NCBI GenBank assembly: GCA_027030565.1
Contig: JALVEU010000328.1
Coordinates: 1 to 7,556, forward strand
Source of the DNA: Gammaproteobacteria bacterium
GTDB taxonomy: Bacteria > Pseudomonadota > Gammaproteobacteria > JAJDOJ01
Length of the DNA: 7,556 nucleotides
Direction: 5' to 3'
Under the pieces are notes generated by a model. That model was not told the DNA's origin. It worked only from the letters and a program-made list of their open reading frames with translations, and did not search any database. Shown here one piece after another: positions 1 to 6,524 of this stretch. Within the stretch, counting starts at the first letter, position 1, and each line of letters begins with the position of its first letter. The translations under genes were made by a program, and so were the position numbers.

Positions 1-430
<430 letters not shown>

Positions 431-434
<4 letters not shown>

Positions 435-439
435 AAGAG
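431..439 (-). promoter_or_regulatory. boxA-like antitermination element
   Basis: On the minus strand this reads CTCTTTAAC, identical to the core of the E. coli rrn boxA (TGCTCTTTAACA) that binds NusB/NusE. It is unusual in abutting and slightly overlapping the predicted mature 16S 5' end, whereas E. coli boxA lies well upstream in the leader. It can also pair with the AAGAG at 16S positions 7-11. Its position makes chance similarity possible. Confidence 0.35.
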
Positions 440-701
440 GTCGCAGACCGAAGCCTGCAATTCTTCAGACGAAGGTTGACCTCGAAACCCAGAATCTGAG
501 CTCAAGGTCCCTGCGCCACATCTCGCGAATCAGTCGCCCGATGCCGACGCAAGCACCCGCACAAGTTACCTGTATTTTTAATCAGCTTCGCCGGCATGCA
601 TCCGGCGATGGAGATCTAGCATCTTGATGGAAGACCCGGGCTGTTGTCAAGCGCCGCGGCCCTCCGAACCTCCCGCCGCGAACGACTGGAGCCGCGTCGG
701 G
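435..701 (-). other. rRNA operon leader (non-coding)
   Basis: These ~270 nt lie between the rRNA promoter start point and the 16S 5' end. No convincing ORF is present on either strand. The leader contains a second promoter candidate (about 613-650) and a small hairpin at 589-607, with 6-bp CGCCGG/CCGGCG arms and a 7-nt loop. In the minus-strand RNA an A-rich patch follows that hairpin. By analogy with other rrn operons this leader should be removed by RNase III after pairing with sequence 3' of 16S, which lies outside the window. Confidence 0.8.
613..650 (-). promoter_or_regulatory. candidate second rrn promoter (P2)
   Basis: A perfect -35 box TTGACA lies at 645-650 (minus strand). It is followed after 18 bp by CAAGAT (621-626), a poor -10 match with 3 of 6 bases. 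The expected start is near 613. Tandem P1/P2 promoters roughly 100 bp apart are normal for rrn operons, which supports the call. The weak -10 leaves it uncertain. Confidence 0.4.
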
Positions 702-760
702 AAGCGAGCATTATAGGGCTTGACGTCCGCACGTCAACACCCTGGCAGAAAAATTTTTCC
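702..760 (-). promoter_or_regulatory. rRNA operon promoter P1 with UP element
   Basis: On the minus strand, TTGACG (732-737) is followed by a 16-bp spacer and a perfect TATAAT (710-715). The 16-bp spacing is characteristic of rRNA P1 promoters. The discriminator GCTCGC after the -10 is G+C-rich, as expected for ppGpp/DksA (stringent) control. Upstream, the palindrome GAAAAATTTTTC (748-759), at about -46 to -57, is a good UP element for the RNA polymerase alpha C-terminal domain. The start point should be near 702-704. The -35 hexamer sits inside an 18-bp inverted repeat (720-737). Confidence 0.88.
720..737. repeat. inverted repeat overlapping rrn P1 -35
   Basis: Perfect 7-bp arms TTGACGT and ACGTCAA are separated by CCGC. 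One arm is the -35 hexamer and the other lies in the spacer. It has the size and symmetry of a dimeric-protein operator. It could also arise by chance from the fixed -35 sequence. Confidence 0.6.
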
Positions 761-781
761 TGTACTGCAGGTGATTGATTC

Positions 782-2011
782 TTAAGCGCTTTCCACAAAC
801 ACCCTGGCGAAGCGCCGTTTGCCCACCTGGAGCACCGCACGGGCGCCTGGCGGAAGTACGACGTCGCGCCCGGTGACCCGCTCTCCGTCTACACGAACTG
901 CGCCCTGCTTCAGCATGCGCAGCGCTTCAGAAGTACTGGGGACGAGGCCAGCCCGTTTCAAGGCCTGGGCGAGAGGAAGGCCCTGCGCGTCGGCCCGGAG
1001 CGTGACTTCGGGCATCTGTTCGGGCATCGCACCCCGGCGGAAACGGGCGATGAACGCCTCCTTGGCCCGACGCGCAGCCCCATGGCCATGAAAGCGACCC
1101 ACGAGCTCCTCGGCGAGCTCGAATTTCACCTCCATGGGGTTCCGCCCCTCGGCCACCTGCCGGCGCAGCGCCTCGATCTCCGACATCGGGCGCAAACTCA
1201 GCAATTCGAAGTACCGCCACATGAGCTCGTCCGATATGGACATCAACTTGCCGAACATCTCCTCCGGAGGCTCGTTGATGCCCACGTAATTGCCCAGCGA
1301 CTTGGACATCTTCTGCACGCCGTCGAGGCCTTCCAGGATGGGCACCGTGAGGATCACCTGGGGCGGCTGCCCATAGTGTTTCTGCAGCTCGCGGCCCACC
1401 AGGAGATTGAACTTCTGGTCGGTTCCGCCCAGCTCGACGTCGGCCTTGAGGGCCACAGAATCGTAGCCCTGGACCAGTGGATAGAGAAACTCATGGATCG
1501 CGATGGGCTGGCCTGCCCGATAGCGCTTGTTGAAATCGTCGCGCTCGAGCATCCGCGCCACGGTGTACTTGGCCGCCAGGTGGATGAGATCGGCGGCGCT
1601 CATCTCGCCCATCCACTGCGAGTTGAACACCACCGTGGTCCGCTCTGGATCGAGGATCTTGTAGATCTGATGTTCATAGGTGGCGGCGTTGGCCAGCACC
1701 TCTTCGCGGCTGAGCGGCCGGCGAGTGACGTTCTTTCCCGTCGGATCCCCGATCATCCCGGTGAAGTCCCCGATCAGAAAAAACACCTCGTGGCCGAGTT
1801 CCTGGAACTGGCGCATCTTGTTGATGAGCACGGTGTGGCCCAGATGCAGGTCGGGCGCAGTGGGATCGAACCCCGCCTTCACCCGCAGGGGCCGGCCCGC
1901 GGCCAGGCGTTCGGCGAGCTCTTTCTCCAAGAGGATTTCTTCGGTTCCCCGTCGGATCCGCGCGAGCTGCTCGTCGACCGGCACCGGCCCGGGTGTGTGT
2001 TGTTCCGACAT
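782..2011 (-). CDS. tyrS: tyrosyl-tRNA synthetase
   Basis: This class I aminoacyl-tRNA synthetase charges tRNA-Tyr with tyrosine in the cytoplasm and should be essential. The 409-aa length is normal. The Rossmann catalytic core carries HLGH (residues 56-59, the HIGH motif), the tyrosine-site stretch around GGTDQ (195-199) and KMSKS (234-238). The KMSKS form places it with the TyrZ-like type and not with E. coli TyrS, which has KFGKT. An S4 RNA-binding domain occupies about residues 345-409. I chose the ATG at 2011 because AGGGGAG (2017-2023) sits 5 nt upstream; an in-frame TTG at 2035 lacks this support. The gene ends about 45 bp before the -35 of the rRNA promoter on the same strand, with no obvious terminator between. 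It is divergent from kdnA. Confidence 0.97.
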   Translation of the reverse strand: MSEQHTPGPVPVDEQLARIRRGTEEILLEKELAERLAAGRPLRVKAGFDPTAPDLHLGHTVLINKMRQFQELGHEVFFLIGDFTGMIGDPTGKNVTRRPLSREEVLANAATYEHQIYKILDPERTTVVFNSQWMGEMSAADLIHLAAKYTVARMLERDDFNKRYRAGQPIAIHEFLYPLVQGYDSVALKADVELGGTDQKFNLLVGRELQKHYGQPPQVILTVPILEGLDGVQKMSKSLGNYVGINEPPEEMFGKLMSISDELMWRYFELLSLRPMSEIEALRRQVAEGRNPMEVKFELAEELVGRFHGHGAARRAKEAFIARFRRGAMPEQMPEVTLRADAQGLPLAQALKRAGLVPSTSEALRMLKQGAVRVDGERVTGRDVVLPPGARAVLQVGKRRFARVFVESA

Positions 2012-2239
2012 GGCTGCTCCCCTGTACCCCGGCAAGGGGCACCATCATACCCAAACGTAGACCAGGGCCGTTCCGGTGGCGCCCAGTCCGGCGCGTCCAG
2101 GACCGGCGGCGGGCCACACGCCCGAGGCAAAGCCGCAGTGATCACCCGGTGCAGCCCGGACACCGACCCGAGTGCACCCAGTCGCCTGCCCCGGTAGAAT
2201 CGGCGGCCGCCGCAGCGGCACTTCAGTGAGGGAGATCCC
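2012..2239. other. divergent intergenic region tyrS / kdnA
   Basis: These 228 bp carry no convincing ORF. For kdnA, TAGAAT at 2195-2200 on the plus strand matches five of six -10 bases, about 40 bp before the start codon; the -35 is poor (GTGCAC at 17-bp spacing). For tyrS, TATGAT at 2044-2049 on the minus strand also matches five of six and has no good -35. A minus-strand RNA hairpin lies at 2024-2042. I found no sigma-54 site (GG-N10-GC context) here. Confidence 0.5.
2024..2042 (-). other. hairpin next to tyrS ribosome-binding site
   Basis: In minus-strand RNA, GUGCCCC pairs with GGGGUAC across a 5-nt loop. This gives 7 pairs including one G-U; the plus strand would have an A-C mismatch at that position. 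It ends directly at the AGGGGAG ribosome-binding site. If the TATGAT at 2044-2049 is the real -10, transcription would begin inside the hairpin and it could not form. Confidence 0.35.
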
Positions 2240-3430
2240 ATGCCCGGATTCGAGTGGTTCGGTGAGGAGGAGCGACGCGAGGTCGCAGAAGTCTTGGAGA
2301 CCGGCGTCCTGTTCCGCTATGGCTTCGTGGCCCAGCGCCAGGGCCGGTGGAAGGCACGCGAGCTCGAAGGGGCCCTGTGCCGACGGCTTGGCGTGCGCCA
2401 TTGCCACGCCGTCTCCAGCGGCACCGCCGCACTGCAGACGGCCCTGGCCGCCTGTGGCATCGGCGCAGGTGACGAGGTCATCGTGCCACCGTTCACCTTC
2501 GTCGCCACCATCGAGTCGGTGGTGCTGAGCGGCGCAGTCCCCGTGTTCGCCGAGATCGACGAGACCCTCTGCCTCGACCCCGAGCGCGTGCGCGAGCGCA
2601 TCACCGAACGGACCCGAGCGGTGCTGGTGGTGCACATGTGCGGGGCCATGGCCCGGATCGATGCGCTGCAATCCCTGTGCCGCGAGCGCGGACTCGTCCT
2701 CATCGAAGACACCGCCCAGGCCTTGGGTGCCAGCTTCCAGGGCCGGGCGCTGGGGACCTTCGGGGCCATGGGCTGCTACTCCTTCGATCCGGTCAAGACC
2801 ATCACCGCCGGCGAGGGCGGCGCCGTGGTCACCGACGACGAACGGCTCTATCACCTGGCCGAACAATACGCAGACCACGGTCACGACCACCTGGGCGGAG
2901 CGGACCGCGGTGCAGACGGCCATCCCATCATGGGCACGAATTTTCGGATCAGCGAGCTGCACGCCGCCGTGGGGCTCGCCCAGCTGCGCAAGCTGGACCG
3001 CATCCTGGACGTGCAGCGTCGCCACAAGGCCGTGCTTCGTGCGAGCTTCGCCCAATCTCCAGAGATCGCGTTCCGCAGCCTACCCGACCCCCAGGGCGAT
3101 TCGGCCACTTTCCTGAGCGTGCTGACCCCCGACGCCGCCCGGGCCCGCGAACTCCAGCAAGAGCTGACCAAGGCCGGGTGCGGCCCCGCCTTCTACTGGT
3201 ACGACAACAACTGGCACTACCTGCGTCGCTGGGACCACATCCGCCACCTGCGCCTGCCCATGCGTCCGGCACTGCACCTGCTCGAACCGCCCCCCGACCT
3301 GGAATCGGCCGAGACCCCTCGATCCGATGCGGTGATGGCGCGCACCCTCTCGCTGCCCGTGTCCCTGGGCTGGGACCAAGCCGAGCTGGAGCGCCGCGCG
3401 CGGGCGATCCGTTCTGTCCTGGGGACATGA
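2240..3430 (+). CDS. kdnA: Kdo8N aminotransferase KdnA (DegT/DnrJ/StrS family)
   Basis: This is a PLP-dependent, fold-type I sugar aminotransferase of 396 aa, normal for the family. Visible signatures are SSGTAALQTAL (59-69, cofactor phosphate region), EDTAQALGA (156-164, with Asp157 expected at the PLP ring nitrogen), K186 in SFDPVKTITAGEGG (the Schiff-base lysine) and GTNFRISELHAAVG (232-245). In Shewanella, KdnA transfers the amino group of glutamate to 8-oxo-Kdo to make Kdo8N, a lipopolysaccharide inner-core sugar. I assign this specific role because the next gene is a clear KdnB; the family alone would allow other nucleotide-sugar substrates. The start ATG is preceded by GGAG (2231-2234) at 5-nt spacing. 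It is followed 79 bp later by kdnB on the same strand. Confidence 0.87.
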   Translation: MPGFEWFGEEERREVAEVLETGVLFRYGFVAQRQGRWKARELEGALCRRLGVRHCHAVSSGTAALQTALAACGIGAGDEVIVPPFTFVATIESVVLSGAVPVFAEIDETLCLDPERVRERITERTRAVLVVHMCGAMARIDALQSLCRERGLVLIEDTAQALGASFQGRALGTFGAMGCYSFDPVKTITAGEGGAVVTDDERLYHLAEQYADHGHDHLGGADRGADGHPIMGTNFRISELHAAVGLAQLRKLDRILDVQRRHKAVLRASFAQSPEIAFRSLPDPQGDSATFLSVLTPDAARARELQQELTKAGCGPAFYWYDNNWHYLRRWDHIRHLRLPMRPALHLLEPPPDLESAETPRSDAVMARTLSLPVSLGWDQAELERRARAIRSVLGT

Positions 3431-3509
3431 CGCCCGGCGCTTGTGGATCTCCGGGCCGCGGGCTAGTCTCGGGTTTTTCTCCATCCGACCCGAAACCGGG
3501 CCCTTGCCC

Positions 3510-4574
3510 ATGAAGTTCCGAAACTTTCCGATGGTCCCGCGTGTGGTCTTCGGGCGCGGGAGCTTCGATCAGCTCGACGAGATCCTCGCCCCGCGCCGTA
3601 CCGGTGCGGGCTTCGCCTTCCTCATGGACCAGGTGCACCGCGAGCGACCTCTGGCCAGGCGGATCCCCCTGCGAAAGGAGGACCGGCTGATCTTCGTGGA
3701 CGTGACCGAAGAGCCCAAGACGACCTACGTGGACGCCCTGCGCGACGAGGTCCAGGAGGCCTTGGGCACGCCCGACGGCGTCGTGGGCATCGGCGGGGGC
3801 TCGACCCTGGACCTGGCCAAGGCCGTGGCCTTGATGCTCACCAACCCCGGCTCCTCGGCGGACTATCAGGGTTGGGACCTGATCCGCAATCCCGCCGTGT
3901 GGAAGGCCGGCATCCCGACCCTTTCCGGCACGGGGGCAGAGGTCTCCCGCACCGCGGTGCTCACCGGCCCGGTCAAGAAACTCGGGCTCAACTCCGATTA
4001 CACGGTCTTTGACCAGGTGGTGTTGGATCCCGACCTCATTCGTGACGTGCCCAATCCGCAGCGTTTCTACACGGGCATGGACTGCTACATCCATTGCGTG
4101 GAGTCCCTGGAAGGCACCTATCTCAACGCCTTCAGCCAGGCCTATGGCGAGAAGGCGCTGGAGCTGTGCCGCCAGGTGTTCCTGGGTCCGCACACGGACG
4201 ATTCCGACGAAAAGCTCATGATGGCCTCCTGGTTCGGCGGCATGAGCATCGCCTATTCCCAGGTGGGAGTGTGTCACGCACTCTCCTATGGCCTGTCCTA
4301 CGTGCTGGGGCTGCATCACGGCATCGGCAACTGCATCGCCTTCGACCAGCTGGAGGCGTTCTACCCCGAAGGTGTGGCCGAGTTCCGGCGGATGATGGCC
4401 TGCCAGGAGGTGGCGCTTCCACGGGGGGTCACCCGCGGCCTGAGTGAGGCCGACATGGAGCGGATGATCGACACCGCCCTGGGCCTTGCACCGCTGTGGG
4501 AGAACGCCCTGGGGCCGGACTGGCGGGAGCAGATGCCCCGCCAACGCGTGCGCGCGCTCTTCGAGAAGATGTAG
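3510..4574 (+). CDS. kdnB: 3-deoxy-alpha-D-manno-octulosonate 8-oxidase KdnB
   Basis: This is an iron-dependent (group III) alcohol dehydrogenase family enzyme of 354 aa. It carries the NAD(P)-binding motif GIGGGSTLDLAK (93-104), SGTGAEVSRTAV (139-150) and a metal site that I read as D191, H195, H256 and H270. The segments GLNSDYTVFDQ, FYTGMDCYIHCVESLEGT and QVGVCHALSYGLSYVLG match what I remember of Shewanella KdnB, which oxidises the 8-hydroxyl of Kdo to the aldehyde that KdnA then aminates. The ATG at 3510 fits the start of the known family. No good Shine-Dalgarno precedes it, and an in-frame TTG at 3441 would add 23 residues of low similarity. The 79-bp gap after kdnA contains inverted TCGGGT/ACCCGA arms (3469-3474, 3488-3493) and a weak promoter-like TTGTGG-17-TAGTCT (3441-3469). 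It is convergent with the regulator gene, 31 bp away, with no obvious intrinsic terminator. Confidence 0.9.
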   Translation: MKFRNFPMVPRVVFGRGSFDQLDEILAPRRTGAGFAFLMDQVHRERPLARRIPLRKEDRLIFVDVTEEPKTTYVDALRDEVQEALGTPDGVVGIGGGSTLDLAKAVALMLTNPGSSADYQGWDLIRNPAVWKAGIPTLSGTGAEVSRTAVLTGPVKKLGLNSDYTVFDQVVLDPDLIRDVPNPQRFYTGMDCYIHCVESLEGTYLNAFSQAYGEKALELCRQVFLGPHTDDSDEKLMMASWFGGMSIAYSQVGVCHALSYGLSYVLGLHHGIGNCIAFDQLEAFYPEGVAEFRRMMACQEVALPRGVTRGLSEADMERMIDTALGLAPLWENALGPDWREQMPRQRVRALFEKM

Positions 4575-4605
4575 TCTGGCGGCGCCGTATCCCTGCAGGG
4601 CGGGT

Positions 4606-6210
4606 CTAGAGCAGATCTGCGCGCTTCCTGCGCCGGAAACGCCCCGCATCGAGCCCCAGCCGGCGCAGCCGCAGGTGGATCGCGCGCCGCGACAACCCGA
4701 ATTCCCGAGCCACCGCACTCACATTGCCCGCATGGCGCCCAAGGGCCTCGCGCATCACGCGGCGCTCGGCCTCTTCGGTGGCACGCCGGCGCACCTCCGC
4801 GAGGTCTCGGGCCGCAGGGGACTCGGCGGCTTCGGCCACCGGCAGGTCCAGGGTCTGGATGACCGGTGCATCGCCGGCGAACAGCACCGCCCGTTCCAGG
4901 ACGTTCTCCAGCTCTCTGAAGTTCCCGGGCCAATGGTGGTGCATCACCTGGCGCCAGGCCTCGGCCCCGAGGCGCTTGGGCCTGCCCCCGTAGCGTCGTG
5001 CGAGCCGGCTCAGATAGACGGGCACGAACGTCTCGATGTCCTCGGGCCGTTCGCGCAGCGGGGGTATGCGGATCGGGACGACATGGATGCGGAAATAGAG
5101 GTCTTTGCGAAACCGCCCTTCCTCTACCGCCTGCTCCAGAGGCTGGTTGCAGGCGGCGAGTACCCGCACGTCGGAATGGAGCACCTGCTTTCCGCCCACC
5201 CGTTCGAACTCGCCGTTCTGGAGCACACGCAGGAGCCGGGCCTGTACCGCCAACGGCACCGTATCGATCTCGTCCAGAAACAGCGTGCCCCCACCGGCCC
5301 GTTCGAACAGGCCGTGGTGCACGTTGTAGGCATTGGTGAAGGCGCCCTTCTCGTGTCCGAACAGGATGCTCTCCACCAACGTCTCGGGAATGGTGCTGCA
5401 ATTCACGGCCAGAAACGGGCCCCTGGACCGGGGACTGGAGGCATGGATGGCTCGGGCCACCACCTCCTTCCCCACACCGGTCTCGCCAGTGATCAACACG
5501 CTGACGTCGGTGGCCGCCACGACGCCGATGGCCCGCACCACCTCACCCATGGCAGCAGACTCGGCAATCAGGTCGGGGACAGATTCGCACCCGCAGGGAC
5601 GATCGCCGGAACAGGCCCACACGCGACGCAGGTTCTCTTGGACCTGAATGCGTGCGTCGGACCAGGCGGGCTCGGAGACCACCCGATCCCCGCGGGCACC
5701 GTACTCGTCCCCTGGATGACCCCTCGCCTGTTCCGGATCGGTCCAAACGGAAACTTCGCAGTAGGGGTCTCCGATGGCCAGGCGTCGAGCCAGGTGAACC
5801 TTGCCGTAGCCGAAGTTCCGGGCCGCGATATGCCCGAACACCGCCGAAGTCATGCGGCAAAGGGCGGGGACCTCCCGGACCACGTCACCGAACGGACAGA
5901 CCGTGTTGACGAGACGGATCCGACCACCTTCGCTGGACGCGCGGGAGAAGTTGCCCCCGATGCGATTCTTCAGCGTCACCAGGACGTGGGCGTACTGATC
6001 CGGATCCATGGGCCCGTGATAGCCCAACACCCGACGCGCCTCCTCCTCCAAGGAGGGCGCGGCAGTGAGACCAATCTCCTCCACGTAGCGGCGCGCATCA
6101 TCGCCCCGCCCCTCGTCGGAGGGGAGGCAGGCGGCGCGCACGCTATGCGCGAGGAAGCTCTGCAGGAAGGTCAGTGGGCTCAACAGACCCGAGACGGACT
6201 TCGCGGCCAT
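4606..6210 (-). CDS. sigma-54-type transcriptional activator with MetOD1-like sensor and GAFTNA loop
   Basis: This is a bacterial enhancer-binding protein of 534 aa. Residues ~65-157 resemble the 'methanogen output domain 1' type sensor, with NTVCPFGD (C105), ALCRMTS (C118), NFGYGKV and GDPYCEV (C151). A linker has C200-x5-C206-x-C208. The AAA+ domain shows Walker A GETGVGKE (242-249), GAFTNA (289-294) where the family has GAFTGA, Walker B FLDEID (311-316), FRKDLYFRI (367-375) and WPGNFREL (427-434). A Fis-type helix-turn-helix is at ~495-520. There is no receiver domain, so it should answer a small ligand or redox signal directly. I chose ATG 6210; the longer frame would need a TTG at 6309 and lacks motifs. 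The ribosome-binding site is weak. It lies 80 bp after the fmdB-like gene on the same strand, with a strong hairpin between them. Its targets are unknown, and no sigma-54 promoter was found in the non-coding parts of the window. Confidence 0.93.
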   Translation of the reverse strand: MAAKSVSGLLSPLTFLQSFLAHSVRAACLPSDEGRGDDARRYVEEIGLTAAPSLEEEARRVLGYHGPMDPDQYAHVLVTLKNRIGGNFSRASSEGGRIRLVNTVCPFGDVVREVPALCRMTSAVFGHIAARNFGYGKVHLARRLAIGDPYCEVSVWTDPEQARGHPGDEYGARGDRVVSEPAWSDARIQVQENLRRVWACSGDRPCGCESVPDLIAESAAMGEVVRAIGVVAATDVSVLITGETGVGKEVVARAIHASSPRSRGPFLAVNCSTIPETLVESILFGHEKGAFTNAYNVHHGLFERAGGGTLFLDEIDTVPLAVQARLLRVLQNGEFERVGGKQVLHSDVRVLAACNQPLEQAVEEGRFRKDLYFRIHVVPIRIPPLRERPEDIETFVPVYLSRLARRYGGRPKRLGAEAWRQVMHHHWPGNFRELENVLERAVLFAGDAPVIQTLDLPVAEAAESPAARDLAEVRRRATEEAERRVMREALGRHAGNVSAVAREFGLSRRAIHLRLRRLGLDAGRFRRRKRADLL

Positions 6211-6248
6211 GGAAGCGCCCGTTACGCAGCCAATGAAACGAGTGTAGA

Positions 6249-6280
6249 CCCTCCCGGCCCCTCTTGCGGGACCAGGAGGG
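6249..6280 (-). other. intercistronic RNA hairpin (fmdB-like / regulator)
   Basis: In minus-strand RNA, 6280-6268 pairs with 6261-6249 over 13 consecutive pairs with a 6-nt loop (GCAAGA). Two of the pairs are G-U. On the plus strand those two become C-A mismatches, so the structure favours the minus-strand transcript. No U-tract follows, so it is not a standard intrinsic terminator. It could stabilise the upstream mRNA, mark a processing site or attenuate expression of the regulator. Confidence 0.6.
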
Positions 6281-6290
6281 CACCACCCTT

Positions 6291-6515
6291 TCAGTGGCAG
6301 CAGGGGCAACCGTCCCCGTGCGCCGGCGCCGGTTCCAGCGAACGCATGGCGGCCTCCCGACCCCGGGCCATACGGCCATGCACGGCGGGCGCATGGAGGA
6401 TCACCACCCGAGCCACGCCGCTGCAGTATGGGCAGCGGGGGAGTGGATCGGCCACCCGCTTGCGGACCTCGAACATGGCGCCGCAGGCCAGGCAGCGTAG
6501 ATCATAGGCCGGCAT
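6291..6515 (-). CDS. FmdB-family zinc-ribbon protein
   Basis: This small protein of 74 aa begins with the FmdB-family pattern MPxY..RC..CG and has two CxxC pairs (C8/C11 and C28/C31) expected to bind one zinc. The family is named after a putative formamidase regulator, but the function of most members is unknown. The C-terminal part is basic and then ends in GDGCPCCH, adding C70, C72, C73 and a terminal His, which could form a second metal site. The ATG has an excellent ribosome-binding site, AGGGGGG (6520-6526), 4 nt upstream. That site overlaps the stop codon of the carbonic anhydrase-like gene 9 bp upstream, so the two are very likely co-transcribed and perhaps translationally coupled. Confidence 0.9.
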   Translation of the reverse strand: MPAYDLRCLACGAMFEVRKRVADPLPRCPYCSGVARVVILHAPAVHGRMARGREAAMRSLEPAPAHGDGCPCCH

Positions 6516-6524
6516 GGCACCCCC

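Noticed and set aside
1082..2197. A 371-codon plus-strand frame across tyrS
   Set aside because: It is antisense to an unmistakable tyrosyl-tRNA synthetase and is rich in His, Leu and Gly with no family pattern.
2045..3055. A 336-codon minus-strand frame across kdnA
   Set aside because: It lies opposite a gene with clear aminotransferase motifs and has no domain of its own.
3441..3509. TTG start at 3441 for kdnB
   Set aside because: It would add 23 residues unlike the family; the ATG at 3510 matches the usual N-terminus.
4575..4605. CCCTGCAGGG palindrome between convergent kdnB and the regulator as a bidirectional terminator
   Set aside because: It has too little loop to fold as a hairpin and no T-tract on either side.
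4486..6507. A 673-codon open frame on the plus strand opposite the regulator and fmdB-like genes
   Set aside because: The protein has no recognisable domain. It is the antisense of clear AAA+ and zinc-ribbon genes in GC-rich DNA, where long shadow frames are expected.
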